DNA from: Nocardiopsis coralli
Lineage (GTDB): Bacteria; Actinomycetota; Actinomycetes; Streptosporangiales; Streptosporangiaceae
Assembly: GCF_014892575.1 (NCBI RefSeq)
Contig: NZ_JADBGI010000003.1
Span: forward strand, 273,915 to 337,914
Direction: 5' to 3'
Length of the DNA stretch: 64,000 nt
Positions 26,486 to 36,700 of the stretch are shown here, in pieces (position 1 is the stretch's first letter; the number at the start of each line of letters is the position of its first letter). A model generated the notes under the pieces. It ran no database searches, was not told the DNA's origin, and saw only the letters and a list, made by a program, of their open reading frames with translations. A program made the position numbers and the translations under genes.

Positions 26486-26578
26486 TTCCGACAGATACCC
26501 TCCCCCCGTTCCCACGAGGGGTGTGGGTCCAGGCCACCCGGCGACGCCGGCCCCGGCTCCCCGGGACCGACTCGCGTG

Positions 26579-27178
26579 TCAGCCCTCCTTGAGCTCCAGC
26601 CTGGCCACCGTGCGCTCGCTCGCGTGGTGCTGGGCCAGGCTGAAGCCGGCGCGGCGGAACATCTCCACCGTGCCCGTGTAGACCTCGGCACTGGGCGCCC
26701 GCCCGCCCGCGGTGTCGACGGGATAGGCCTCCAGGACCCGGGCGCCCTCGGCCCGCGCGTACTCGATGGCCCCGTCCAGCAGTCGGGTTCCGGCACCCCG
26801 GCGCCGGCGGCGAGGCGGCAGCCAGAAGCACACGAGCGACCACACCCCGGGTTCGGCCGGGTCGGCCGGGCGCAGGGAACGCGAGCGCGACAGCCGGATG
26901 TAGTCCTCGCGCGGGGCGACCGACACCCAGCCGCAGGGGCCCTCCTCGTCGTAGGCGAGCAGCCCGGGCACCCGGCCCTCGAGGGTGAGCCGGCGCAACT
27001 CGGCCTTGTTGTCCACCCCGCGCACCGACCGGTCGCAGTTGGTACTGGCCGTGTGGTCCTTGGCCCGCCTCCGGAAGAACGTGCACCAGCAGTGCCCGTA
27101 GGCTCCGGTCGGTCCGAACAGGTCCTCGAGGTCCTGCCACCGCTCGGCGGTGGCGGGCTCGATCGAGACGATGGACAT
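26579..27178 (-). CDS. GNAT-family acetyltransferase
   Basis: 199 aa. The N-terminal part is unusual for GNATs in having a Cys/Trp-rich stretch (GHCWCTFFRRRAKDH), the form of the GNAT group fused or related to DUF-type acetyltransferases common in actinomycetes. The acetyl-CoA loop is RRRGAGTRLLDGAIEYAR near residue 125, and EMFRRAGF follows near the end. Substrate unknown. The ATG at 27178 has GAGGAG 4 nt upstream; upstream codons in frame show no conservation. It is a single-gene unit with its own terminator. Confidence 0.88.
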   Translation of the reverse strand: MSIVSIEPATAERWQDLEDLFGPTGAYGHCWCTFFRRRAKDHTASTNCDRSVRGVDNKAELRRLTLEGRVPGLLAYDEEGPCGWVSVAPREDYIRLSRSRSLRPADPAEPGVWSLVCFWLPPRRRRRGAGTRLLDGAIEYARAEGARVLEAYPVDTAGGRAPSAEVYTGTVEMFRRAGFSLAQHHASERTVARLELKEG

Positions 27179-27342
27179 CTGGCTCCTCACCGAGACGCAC
27201 GACTGGCCGCCACAACTGTGACCCAGAACACTAGCGCTGTTCAGTCGTGACCGAAAGAACACGCATGCCCGAAACATGACCTCGCGTTGGCCTTTTTCGC
27301 TTTTGGGGTCAGAGTGATCCGGTGAAAATGCCGCCCGAACGC

Positions 27343-27376
27343 CGTGGGGCCGGCCCCGAACGGGACCGGCCCCACG
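27343..27376 (-). terminator. hairpin after the AGCS symporter
   Basis: CGTGGGGCCGG (27343-27353) pairs perfectly with CCGGCCCCACG (27366-27376), starting 22 bp after the symporter stop. T-rich sequence (GCCTTTTTCGCTTTTGG) lies further downstream near 27290. Confidence 0.75.
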
Positions 27377-27398
27377 TGTGCGAGCTGTACGGATCGGG

Positions 27399-28898
27399 TC
27401 AGGCCGACGACCGCTCGCTCTCGCTCCGGCTGGGTTCCTTCGGCTCCCAGCACTCGATCCCGCGCACGTCGGGCAGGCGGTCCCGCGTGAAGACCGGGTC
27501 GAGCCCCTGACGCCGCTGGTCGTTGTAGTCCTTGAGCAGACGGCAGGCGATCACCGTCAGTGGTGTGATCGCGATGAGGTTGACCAGCGCCATCATGCCC
27601 ATCGTCGTGTCGGCCAGGGACCAGATCAGCGCGATCTCGCCCAGCGATCCGAGGAAGGTCGCCGCGAGGAACACGCACTTGTACACGAACAGCACACGCT
27701 CGTTCGTGGACAGGTACTCGATGTTGGACTCGCCGTAGTAGTAGTTGCCCAACACCGAGGTGAAGGCCACCAGGGCGATGATGAACGTCATCAGGTGCAG
27801 CGCCCACGGGCCCAGCTGCGCGGTGAGCGCGAACTGTGTCAGGTCGCCCTGCAGCTCGCCGTCCCCGATGGCGTCGCGCTGGCCGAGCAGGATGATGAAG
27901 GCCGTGATCGAGCAGATGACCAGGGTGTCCAGGTAGACGCCCAGGGTCTGCACCAGGCCCTGCTTTGCGGGGTGCGTCACCGAGGCGCTCGCGGCGGCGT
28001 TGGGCGCCGAACCCAGGCCGGCCTCGTTGGAGAACATGCCGCGGCGCACACCCTGGATGATGACCACACCGAGCGCGGCACCGGCGAACTCCTGGAACCC
28101 GAAGGCGTGCTCGATGATGAGGGCGAACATGCCCGGCACCTCGCGCCAGTTCATCACCATCAGCAGCAGGCCGATGACCACGTACAGGCCGGCGAAGAAC
28201 GGGATGAGCGCCTGGGCCGTGTGCGCGATCCGGCGCACACCGCCGAAGATCACCAGGCCCGTGAGAATCACGAGCCCCACACCCACCACGGCCGCGAAGA
28301 CCGTGTTGCCGCTCGCGTCGAGGCCCGCGTGGTCGGCTGAGTTGGCGATGGCGCCGCTGATGGTGTTGCTCTGCACCGCGTTGAAGACCATCGGGAACGT
28401 GATGATCAGGATGACCGCGAAGACCACCGCCAACCAGCGCTGCCCGAGCCCCTTCTCGATGTAGTACGCGGGACCGCCCCGGTAACCCATGGGATGGCGG
28501 ACCTTGTAGAGCTGGGCCAGCGTGGACTCAACGAAACTGGCGCCGCACACCACGACGGCCATGACCCACATCCAGAAGACGGCGCCCGGCCCGCCCAGGG
28601 AGATCGCGATCGAGACACCGATGATGTTTCCGGTGCCGATCCGCGCGGCCGCCGAGATCATGAACGCCTGCAGCGAGGAGACGGCCTTCTTGCCGTCCGG
28701 CGCGATCTCGGGCTTGCTCTTCAGGACGCGGAACATCTCCGGGATCATCCGGAACTGCACGCCGCCCGTGCGGATCGTGATGTAGAGGCTGACGACCGCC
28801 AGAAGGGGGATGATCAGCCACAGCCAGAAGTAGTCGTCGTTGAAGACACCGACGGCCTCGGTCAGGCTGTCGACGGTGGCTTCCTCTGCCAGTAGCAC
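27399..28898 (-). CDS. sodium:alanine/glycine symporter (AGCS family)
   Basis: 499 aa with about 11 hydrophobic helices. AGCS signatures are present: AAARIGTGNIIGVSIAISLGG near residue 80 region, GGPAYYIEKGLG, and RGMFSNEAGLGSAPNAAA. Such carriers import alanine or glycine with Na+ across the plasma membrane. I chose the GTG at 28898 with GAGGAG 8 nt upstream; the longer frame to 28934 has no ribosome site. I looked for a glycine riboswitch in the leader and found none. Monocistronic, with a strong terminator. Confidence 0.94.
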   Translation of the reverse strand: MLLAEEATVDSLTEAVGVFNDDYFWLWLIIPLLAVVSLYITIRTGGVQFRMIPEMFRVLKSKPEIAPDGKKAVSSLQAFMISAAARIGTGNIIGVSIAISLGGPGAVFWMWVMAVVVCGASFVESTLAQLYKVRHPMGYRGGPAYYIEKGLGQRWLAVVFAVILIITFPMVFNAVQSNTISGAIANSADHAGLDASGNTVFAAVVGVGLVILTGLVIFGGVRRIAHTAQALIPFFAGLYVVIGLLLMVMNWREVPGMFALIIEHAFGFQEFAGAALGVVIIQGVRRGMFSNEAGLGSAPNAAASASVTHPAKQGLVQTLGVYLDTLVICSITAFIILLGQRDAIGDGELQGDLTQFALTAQLGPWALHLMTFIIALVAFTSVLGNYYYGESNIEYLSTNERVLFVYKCVFLAATFLGSLGEIALIWSLADTTMGMMALVNLIAITPLTVIACRLLKDYNDQRRQGLDPVFTRDRLPDVRGIECWEPKEPSRSESERSSA

Positions 28899-29047
28899 TT
28901 GTGGCGCTCCTCGGTTCTGATGGACAACCGCCACCCCTTACCCGCGGGGAGGCGCAAAACACACCCGAGGGGTGAACGTGCCCCGACCCGTGTGCACCTC
29001 GCGCCCGAACCGTTACCTCCGCCCCACCTGCGACGACCCAACGCAAC

Positions 29048-29085
29048 GGCCCGGGCGCCGACGGTGCTCCGCCGGGGCCCGGGCC
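29048..29085 (-). terminator. hairpin after small GNAT gene
   Basis: GGCCCGGGC (29048-29056) pairs with GCCCGGGCC (29077-29085), 17 bp past the stop of the 95-aa acetyltransferase gene. Confidence 0.65.
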
Positions 29086-29102
29086 TTGTGCCGCAGCAGG
29101 GA

Positions 29103-29390
29103 TCAGTTCCGGTGCACGAGGTCGGCGTAGCCGGGGTTGCGTTCGAGGAAGGCCTGCGCGAAGGGGCAGATCGGAACGACCTTCAACCCGCGCCTCCGGA
29201 TGTCGTCCAGGGACTCGCGCATGAGCGCGGAGGCCACCCCCTGCCCCTCGAAGGCGGGGTCGACCTCCACGTGCGGCAGCGCAAGGACCCCGTCCTCGAT
29301 CAGGTGGTAGGCGGAGAACCCCACGGTCTTGCCGTCCGCACTGACCTCGTACCTCGAACGCTCCGGCGCGTCCTCGACCGTCAGATCCAT
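29103..29390 (-). CDS. small GNAT-like N-acetyltransferase (YjdJ type)
   Basis: 95 aa, a minimal one-domain acetyltransferase. Key parts: GFSAYHLIEDGVLALPHVEV, the acetyl-CoA-binding EGQGVASALMRESLDDIR, and CPFAQAFLERNPGYADLV, where CPF and the terminal Tyr are typical of this family (Acetyltransf_CG). Homologues are housekeeping proteins of unknown substrate. The ATG at 29390 follows GGGAGAG by 3 nt. Upstream lies the DUF5996 gene, reading the same way with 105 bp between. Confidence 0.9.
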   Translation of the reverse strand: MDLTVEDAPERSRYEVSADGKTVGFSAYHLIEDGVLALPHVEVDPAFEGQGVASALMRESLDDIRRRGLKVVPICPFAQAFLERNPGYADLVHRN

Positions 29391-29495
29391 GTCTCTCCCA
29401 GTCACTGGTGTGCGCGGGGCGGGTCCTGGACACCGCCTGCCGACACACACCAGTATCCCCGTTCCGGGCACGGCCCCCAAGGGGTCCCCGTCAGC

Positions 29496-30434
29496 TCACC
29501 GGCCGGCCTTGTAGGGGTCGGTGACACCGCCCGGGCAGGCCAGGCCGTCGATGTCCCACCCGGCGAGCCCGGCCCCGGCCACGTAGGCGCTCTCGAAGAA
29601 GTCCAGGACCGTGGCGCGCGGGTCCGAGGCGCGGCGGGCGTCGGCGTAGCGCAGCAATGCCAGGTGCCCGTGCCCACTGGCCGCCCACTCGGCGGAGGAC
29701 GGCGTGAGCGGGCGTTCGGCGAGCCCGTCCGGTTCCGGGGCCGCGTACGCGTAGAAGCAGGGTTCGGGAACGTTGTCGTCGCCGAACCAGAAACCGAAGC
29801 TCACCACCTCCCGCGAGTACGCCTCGCGCACCAGCTCGCCCGCCTCGCGCGGCTGGGCGACCGGGTGCGGGGAGAACCGGGTGACGGCGATGTCGAACGT
29901 GTGCCAGAAGTGGTGCACGGGGCTGGTCTTGCCGGAGAACCCCGCCGCGAACTCCTCCAGCACCAGGTTGACCTGGCTCAGCACCTGCCAGTAGCGGTTG
30001 GCGTGCTCCGGGACGTAGGTGGCGTGCTCGTGGTCGTCGACGAACGGGCGGTCGGCGTCGGGCAGGTCGAACGGGGTCGCGTGGGGGATGCTGCCGTCCA
30101 CGCCGAGGCTGTCCAGCGCCGACTGGAAACGCAGGTAGAACGAGCCCACGCTGTGCCCCTGCAGCGGGAAGGACACCTCCTCCCCCTCCAGGTTGGAGGC
30201 CACCAGCCGGTGGCGCACGAAGTCGAAGTCGACGCTGAAGACCGGGTTGCCGTCCACGATGCCCATCGGCCGGGTCGTGATGCCGGTGCCCGTCAGGTGG
30301 AAGGGCACGTTCCACCAGTGGTTGCGGCGCGGGCTGTGGTGCAGGCGGACCTTGCCGACGATCTGCTCGAACCGGTGGATCGTCTGTTTGGTGTCGGCCC
30401 AGCTCTTCAGCGGAAAGTCCGGGAACAGCTCCAT
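29496..30434 (-). CDS. DUF5996 family protein
   Basis: 312 aa. The N-terminus (WADTKQTIHRFEQIVGKVRL, HHSPRRNHWWNVPFHLTGTG) is the hallmark of DUF5996 proteins, which are widespread in actinomycetes and uncharacterised. It is rich in Trp, His and aromatic residues (HHFWHTFDIAVTRFSPHP) and has no signal peptide, so a soluble enzyme or binding protein is likely. AAGGAG lies 9 nt before the ATG. It follows narI by 49 bp on the same strand, so it may be read through from the nitrate reductase operon, but no functional link is known. Confidence 0.85.
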   Translation of the reverse strand: MELFPDFPLKSWADTKQTIHRFEQIVGKVRLHHSPRRNHWWNVPFHLTGTGITTRPMGIVDGNPVFSVDFDFVRHRLVASNLEGEEVSFPLQGHSVGSFYLRFQSALDSLGVDGSIPHATPFDLPDADRPFVDDHEHATYVPEHANRYWQVLSQVNLVLEEFAAGFSGKTSPVHHFWHTFDIAVTRFSPHPVAQPREAGELVREAYSREVVSFGFWFGDDNVPEPCFYAYAAPEPDGLAERPLTPSSAEWAASGHGHLALLRYADARRASDPRATVLDFFESAYVAGAGLAGWDIDGLACPGGVTDPYKAGR

Positions 30435-30483
30435 CGGGGTCTACTCCTTGTTCGGCGGGACGGTACGCGCGGCCGGTGCCGGC

Positions 30484-31236
30484 TCACCAGCCCCGGCGGG
30501 TGGTGCGTTCGGCGTGCCCGGCACCGGCGGGGTGCGGGTCACGGGAGCGGTAGACGATGTAGGGACGCACGAGGTACCCGAGCGGCGCGCTGAACGCGTG
30601 CACGAGCCGGGTGAACGGGAACAGCGCGAACAGCGCCAGCCCCATCAGTGCGTGCAGTTTGTAGGGGCCCTCGGCCGCGGCCATGGCCGACACGTCGGGG
30701 TTGAGGATCCAGATCGACCGGAACCACGGCGAGACGGTGTGCCGGTAGTCCTGTGTCTCGCCCCCGACCACTTCGGTGCCCGCGAAGTAGGCGGTCATGC
30801 CCAGACCGGTGACCAGGGCCAGCACCAGGACCGCGTACATGAGCTTGTCGTTCTTGGTCGTGGCGCTGAAGACCGGGCCCTTGGTGCGGCGCCGCCAGAT
30901 CAGCAGGACGATCCCGGCGAGCGTGCACACACCCGCGACCAGCCCGAGTGACAGGGCGGTCACGTGGTAGATCGAGTCGGAGACGCCGAGCGCGCGCGTC
31001 CAGCTCTCCGGGATCAGCAGGCCCACGACGTGGCCGGCGATGACGAAGAGCAGTCCGACGTGGAAGAGCGGGCTGCCGATGCGCAGCAGCCGCGACTCGT
31101 AGAGCTCGGACGAGCGGGTGGTCCACCCGAACCGGTCGTAGCGGTGGCGCCAGACCAGGCCTCCCACGAACACCACGAGCACCGCGTAGGGCAGCACGCC
31201 CCACAGCAGGAGGTCGACGGGGCCGAACCCGTTCAT
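30484..31236 (-). CDS. narI: respiratory nitrate reductase gamma subunit (cytochrome b)
   Basis: 250 aa with five membrane helices. Conserved histidines that bind the two b-type hemes are in the second and fifth helices (FHVGLLFVIAGHVVGLL; YKLHALMGLALFALFPFTRLVHAF). NarI takes electrons from menaquinol and passes them to NarH, anchoring the NarGH complex on the inside of the membrane. The start overlaps the narJ stop (ATGA), as is usual in nar operons. Length and order are normal. Confidence 0.96.
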   Translation of the reverse strand: MNGFGPVDLLLWGVLPYAVLVVFVGGLVWRHRYDRFGWTTRSSELYESRLLRIGSPLFHVGLLFVIAGHVVGLLIPESWTRALGVSDSIYHVTALSLGLVAGVCTLAGIVLLIWRRRTKGPVFSATTKNDKLMYAVLVLALVTGLGMTAYFAGTEVVGGETQDYRHTVSPWFRSIWILNPDVSAMAAAEGPYKLHALMGLALFALFPFTRLVHAFSAPLGYLVRPYIVYRSRDPHPAGAGHAERTTRRGW

Positions 31237-31982
31237 CGTGCACCCCCGCCGTGCTCCACACCGGAGCCGCGCGGCGGCGGGACGCGGCCCTCGTTCACAC
31301 CGACCACCGGCAGCGCCGTGCGTCCGCCGTAGGCCTCCAGCCCGACGTTCTCGGCGGGCGGGCCCTGCGCGGCCAGGCGCTGGACGGCCTCGCGGTCGGC
31401 GGTGCTCTGGACCGGAAGGGTCTGTGCGACGGCGTCCACGACCTGCGTGTACGGGGTTCCATGGTCCCGGAGGGCCTCCGCGAGCAACTCCAAACCCGGC
31501 CGGAACCGCAGCAAAAGGTCCTGCCCGGAGTCGTTGTCGCCGCGGGCCGCGAACTCGAGGATCACCGCGAGGTGGTCGGGCAGCTCGCGCGTGGAGACCT
31601 CCCAGCCCGCCTCGGCGTAGACCCGCTTGACCTCGGCCAGGGCGTGGCCGCGGCGCCGGGTGTCGCCGTCGGTGTAGTAGGTCATGTGCAGGGCGCGGCG
31701 CCGGCGCATGTCGAAGACCTCGACGTAGTGCCGGCACAGCTCGAGCTCGGGCGTGCTCGCGGCGTGGTCGCAGAACTCCATGAGCGCCGCGCGCACGGTC
31801 CCCCGCGGGAGTTCGGCGACGGCCCGGGTGACCAGCGGAAGCCGCTCGAAGAAACCCTCGTCCGGGTATCCGAGCAGGACCGACGCGGCCTGGTGGGTGA
31901 CCGCCCTGCGGTGGGCACGGCGGGCGGCCCGGCCGGCGCCGAGCCAGCCGGGCCGTCCCCCGGAGTCGGTGGTGGTACTCAC
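31233..31982 (-). CDS. narJ: nitrate reductase molybdenum cofactor assembly chaperone
   Basis: 249 aa, TorD/NarJ family. Helical core with LLGYPDEGFFERLP, FCDHAASTPELELCRHYVEVFDM and RRRALHMTYYTDGDTRRRGHAL, the classic NarJ signature. NarJ is not part of the finished enzyme; it helps insert the molybdenum cofactor into NarG before NarGH docks on NarI. GTG start overlaps the narH stop (GTGA). The last 40 residues are Gly/Pro-rich and variable. Confidence 0.95.
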   Translation of the reverse strand: MSTTTDSGGRPGWLGAGRAARRAHRRAVTHQAASVLLGYPDEGFFERLPLVTRAVAELPRGTVRAALMEFCDHAASTPELELCRHYVEVFDMRRRRALHMTYYTDGDTRRRGHALAEVKRVYAEAGWEVSTRELPDHLAVILEFAARGDNDSGQDLLLRFRPGLELLAEALRDHGTPYTQVVDAVAQTLPVQSTADREAVQRLAAQGPPAENVGLEAYGGRTALPVVGVNEGRVPPPRGSGVEHGGGAR

Positions 31983-33736
31983 GTGGAACCCCCCTCACGC
32001 GGTGTGCGGGGCTGGTCCCCGCCACCGTGGTCCTCGGTGCTCCCGCTCTGGTTCGGCGGGAAGAGTCCGTCTGGGCGGCCGTTGCCGTCCCAGTTGAGCA
32101 GGTTGACGCGGCCTTCACCGGTCGGAACCTGGGCGTCGGAGGTCTGTCGTCCCTGCAGGGCGTGGAAGTTCTCCACCGTGGCCGCCTGCGGTTGCCCCGA
32201 GGCCTCGCCGAAGGGCACCTGGCCCGCACCGCCCATGCCGGGGCCGCCCTCGAAGTCGAGGTCGCAGCCGATCTCCTCGATCGCGCCCCGGTCGGCCTCG
32301 TCGACCCCGTAGGCGGTGGGGATGACGTACCGGTCGTCGTACTTGGCCAGCGCCAGGAGCCTGTACATCTCCTCGATCTGGTCACCGGTCATGCCGACGT
32401 CGGAGGCGATGGACTCGTCGCGTTCCCGCCCCAGGTTGATCTCGCGCATGTAGGAGCGCATCGCCGCCAGGCGGCGCAGAACCCTGCGGACCGGTCCGGT
32501 GTCGCCCGCTGTGAACAGCTCCGCCAGGTACTCGATCGGGATCCGCAGGGTGTCGATGGCGCCGAACAGGTTCGGTGCGCTCTCCCCGTCGTGACCGGTG
32601 CTGGTGAGCGTGTCCACGACCGGCGACAGCGGCGGGATGTACCAGACCATCGGCATCGTGCGGTACTCCGGGTGCAACGGCAGAGCGACCCGGAACCGCT
32701 TGGCGAGGGTGTAGATCGGCGAACGGGCAGCCGAGTCCACCCAGCGGTCCGGGATGCCGTCGCGGCGGGCGGCGGCGCGCACGGCCGGGTCGCTCGGGTC
32801 GAGGAACACGTCGAGCTGGGACTCGTACAGGTCGTGCTCGTCCTCGACGGAGGCCGCCTCCTCCACCCGGTCGGCGTCGTAGAGGATGACGCCCAGGTAG
32901 CGCAGGCGGCCCACGCAGGTCTCCGAGCAGATGGTGGGCATGCCCACCTCGACCCTCGGATAACAGAGCGTGCACTTCTCGGCCTTGCCCGTCTTGTGGT
33001 TGAAGTAGATCTTCTTGTACGGGCAGCCGGTGACACACATGCGCCAGCCCCGGCAGCGGTCCTGGTCGACGAGGACGATGCCGTCCTCGCTGCGCTTGTA
33101 CAGGGCGCCGCTGGGGCAGGTGGCCACACACGCGGGGTTGAGGCAGTGCTCGCAGATCCGCGGCAGGTAGAACATGAAGGTCTCCTCGAAGGAGAACCTC
33201 ACCTGGTCGCCGAGGGTCTGCACGATCGGGTCCTGGCGGGCCAGCTCGGGGCCGCCGCCCAGGTCGTCGTCCCAGTTGGCGCTCCACTCCACCTTCATCG
33301 GTTCGCCGGTCAGGGCCGAACGCGGCGTCGCCACCGGGATGTCGTCACCCAGCGGCGCGTTGATGAGGGTGTCGTAGTCGTAGGTCCAGGGTTCGTAGTA
33401 GTCCTGCAGCGAGGGCATGACCGGGTTCGCGAAGATCGTCGCGAGCCGCTTGAGGCGCCCTCCCGCGCGCGGCACGAGCTTACCGTTGGGCTTGCGTACC
33501 CAGCCGCCCTTCCACTTCTCCTGGTCCTGATAGGTGCGCGGGTACCCCTGGCCGGGCCGGGTCTCGACGTTGTTGAACCACGCGTACTCGACACCCGGAC
33601 GGTTGGTCCAGGCCTGCTTGCAGGTGACCGAGCAGGTATGGCACCCGATGCATTTGTCGAGGTTCATGACCATGGCGACCTGCGCCATGACCCTGCCGAT
33701 GGGGCGTCCTCCGGCGTCGGCGGTCTGTTCTGACAT
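31979..33736 (-). CDS. narH: respiratory nitrate reductase beta subunit (iron-sulfur)
   Basis: 585 aa. Four ferredoxin-like cysteine groups are visible: CIGCHTCSVTCK near residue 28, CEHCLNPACVATCPSG near 190, CRGWRMCVTGCPYKK (with Trp in the position that gives a 3Fe-4S cluster) and CTLCYPRVEVGMPTICSETC. These carry electrons from NarI hemes to NarG. The C-terminal 80 residues are longer than in E. coli NarH and poorly conserved. The start codon shares one base with the narG stop (TGATG), so translation is coupled. Confidence 0.97.
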   Translation of the reverse strand: MSEQTADAGGRPIGRVMAQVAMVMNLDKCIGCHTCSVTCKQAWTNRPGVEYAWFNNVETRPGQGYPRTYQDQEKWKGGWVRKPNGKLVPRAGGRLKRLATIFANPVMPSLQDYYEPWTYDYDTLINAPLGDDIPVATPRSALTGEPMKVEWSANWDDDLGGGPELARQDPIVQTLGDQVRFSFEETFMFYLPRICEHCLNPACVATCPSGALYKRSEDGIVLVDQDRCRGWRMCVTGCPYKKIYFNHKTGKAEKCTLCYPRVEVGMPTICSETCVGRLRYLGVILYDADRVEEAASVEDEHDLYESQLDVFLDPSDPAVRAAARRDGIPDRWVDSAARSPIYTLAKRFRVALPLHPEYRTMPMVWYIPPLSPVVDTLTSTGHDGESAPNLFGAIDTLRIPIEYLAELFTAGDTGPVRRVLRRLAAMRSYMREINLGRERDESIASDVGMTGDQIEEMYRLLALAKYDDRYVIPTAYGVDEADRGAIEEIGCDLDFEGGPGMGGAGQVPFGEASGQPQAATVENFHALQGRQTSDAQVPTGEGRVNLLNWDGNGRPDGLFPPNQSGSTEDHGGGDQPRTPREGGST

Positions 33737-36700
33737 CAGTAGCGCACCTCCGTCGTCCGCTTGCGCACGACCGTGACCTCGTCGCGCTGGTTGCCGGTGG
33801 GGCCGAGGTAGTTGAAGGCGTAGGTGAACTGCGCGTATCCGCCGATGAGGTGGGTGGGTTTGACCAGGAGCCGGGTCAGGGAGTTGTGGATTCCGCCCCG
33901 GGTGCCCGTCGTCTCCGTCTTCGGGACGTCGATCGTGCGTTCCTGCGCGTGGTACATGTACACGGTCCCGGTGGGCATGCGGTGCGAGACGACGAGGCGG
34001 GCGGCGACCACACCGTTGCGGTTGACGGCCTCCACCCAGTCGTTGTCTGCGGCCCCGATGGAACGGGCGTCGTCCACGCTCATCCAGATCGTCGGGCCAC
34101 CGCGCGAGAGCGTCTGCATCAGGAGGTTGTCCTGGTACTCGGAGTGGATCGACCACTTCGAGTGCGGGGTCAGGTACCGGACGACGACCTCGCGCTGCCC
34201 CTTCGGCCCGATGCGTGGCTCACCGAACAGGCGGTTGATGTCCAGCGGGGGCCGGTAGACCGGCAGCGCCTCACCGAACTCGTGCATCCAGTCGTGGTCG
34301 AGGTAGAAGTGCTGGCGCCCGGTGAGGGTGTGCCAGGGTTTGTCGTGCTCGAGGTTGATGGTGAAGGGCGAGTAGCGGCGGTCCGGTGCCTCCTTGCCCG
34401 ACCACTCGGGGCTGGTGCCCACCGGGGTGGGCCCGCGCCGGGCGTTGTCGAAGACGACCCGGCGCTCCTCCGACTGCACGGCGAGCACCTCCATGTCGGT
34501 GCCGGTGCGCTCGGCCAGGCGGCGGAAGCCCTGCGCGGCGAGGCGGCCGTTGCTGGTGCCCGACAGCGCCAGGATCGTCTCGCAGGCCTTGATGTCGGTG
34601 TCCAGCGACGGCCGCCCGTCCGCCACACCCCCGCGCACGGTGCCGTTGGCCTTGCGCAGCCACTCGATCTCCTCGTCGGGGGTGAAGGACACACCTTTGA
34701 CCGCCAGCCCCTTGGACTCCACGAGCGGGCCCAGCGCCGCCATCTTCTGCGCGATCGCGGAGTAGTTGCGGCGCACGGCGACGATGCCCGGCATGTTCTG
34801 GCCCGGCACCGGACGGGTGCCGTCGGCCTTCCAGTCCGAGGGCACCCCGTGCGGCTGCGCGAGCTCGCCCGGGGTGTCGTGCTGGTGCGGAACGGCGACC
34901 AGGTCGGTGACCTCGCCAAGGTGGTCGGCGGCCATCTCGCTGAAGGCCCGGGCCAGCCCCTGGAAGATGTCGAAGTCGGTGCGCGACTCCCACGGCGGGT
35001 CGATCGCCGGGTTGAAGGCGTGCACGAAGGGGTGCATGTCCGTCGTGGACAGGTCGTGCTTCTCGTACCAGGTCGCGGCCGGCAGCACGAGGTCCGACAG
35101 CAGCGTGGAGCTGGTCATCCGGAAGTCCAGCGACATGAGCAGGTCGAGCTTGCCCTCGGGCACGTTCTCCCGCCACTCGACCTCGCCGGGGCGGTCCTCC
35201 GGCCCGGCCGGTTCCGACTGCAGGTTCGAGCGGGTGCCGAGCAGGTGGCGCAGGAAGTACTCGTTGCCCTTGGCCGAGGAACCGAACAGGTTCGACCGCC
35301 ACAGGGTGAGCGTGCGCGGCCAGTTGGCCGGGTCGTCGGGGTCCTCGACCGCGAACCGCAGCGAACCGGAGGCCAGCTGGTCGGCGACGTAGTTGGCCGG
35401 GTCCACACCGCGTTCCTCCGCCTCCCGGCCCAGCGCGACCGGGTTCCGGTTGAAGGTCGGGAACGACGGCATCCACCCCATGCGCGCCGAGGCGGCGACC
35501 AGGTCGGCGGTGTGTTTGCCGCGCACCTTGCCCGGGCCCAGCGGTGAGGCCAGGGCGTCGGCCCGGTAGGTGTCGTACCGCCACTGGTCGGTGTGCGTGT
35601 ACCAGTAGGAGGTCCCGGCCATGAAACGCGGCGGCCTCGACCAGTCGGCCGCCGACGCGTAGGCCGCCCACCCGGAGCTGGTGCGGCACTTCTCCTGGCC
35701 GACGTAGTGCGCCCACCCGCCGCCGTTGACGCCCTGGCAGCCGGTGAGCAGCAGCAGCGACAGGAACGCACGGTAGTGGTTCTCGCCGTGGAACCACTGG
35801 TTGGTGCCGGCGCCGAGCACGATCATGGCCCGGCCGCCGCTCTCGTCCGCGGTCGCCGCGAACTCCCGCGCGATCCGGACCGCCTTGTCCGCCGAGACCC
35901 CCGTCAGCTCCGCCTGCCAGGCCGGCGTGCACGCGCCGTCCGGGTCGTCGTACCCGGACGGCCACTCCCCCGGGAGCCCGTCGCGCCCCACCCCGTACTG
36001 GGCGAGCAGCAGGTCGAAGACGGTCGTGACCAGGCGCCCGCCCACGCGGCGCACCGGAACCCCGCGGGTCTGGACCTCGCCCTCGCCGCCGGGGTTGTCG
36101 AACCGGGTCAGGGCGACCTCGGCGGCCTCCCCGCCCTCCTCGTAGAAGGTCAGCTCCGGGGTACGGCCCTCCAGGTCGAGGTTCCAGCGGCCGCCCTCCT
36201 CACCCCACCGGTGGCCGACGGAGCCGTTCGGGGCGACCGGGGCCGACTCCCCCTGCGGCCAGAACACCGGCTTCCACTCGGCGTTCGCGGTGTCGGCGCC
36301 CTCCGCCAGGTCCTCGGCGGTGACGAACTTGCCCGGGACCAGGCGGCCGTCGCGCTCCTCCAACCCCACCAGGAACGGCAGGTCGGTGTAGGAGCGCACG
36401 TAGGAGTCGAACGAGGCCGTGGAGCGCTCGACGAAGTACTCCTTGAGGATCACGTGCCCCATCGCCATCGCCAGGGCCCCGTCGGTGCCGGGCTGGGCGG
36501 CCAACCACTCGTCGGCGAACTTCGTGGCGTCGTTGTAGTCCGGGGAGACCACGACGACCTTCTGTCCCCGGTAACGGGCCTCGGCCATCCAGTGCGCGTC
36601 GGGGGTACGGGTCACCGGGACGTTGGAGCCCCACAGCATCAGATAGGCGGCGTCCCACCAGTCACCGGACTCCGGGACGTCGGTCTGGTCGCCGAACACC

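Noticed and set aside
28899..29102. Glycine riboswitch ahead of the alanine/glycine symporter
   Set aside because: The conserved tandem aptamer motifs are not present in the leader; only a GC-rich stretch is seen.
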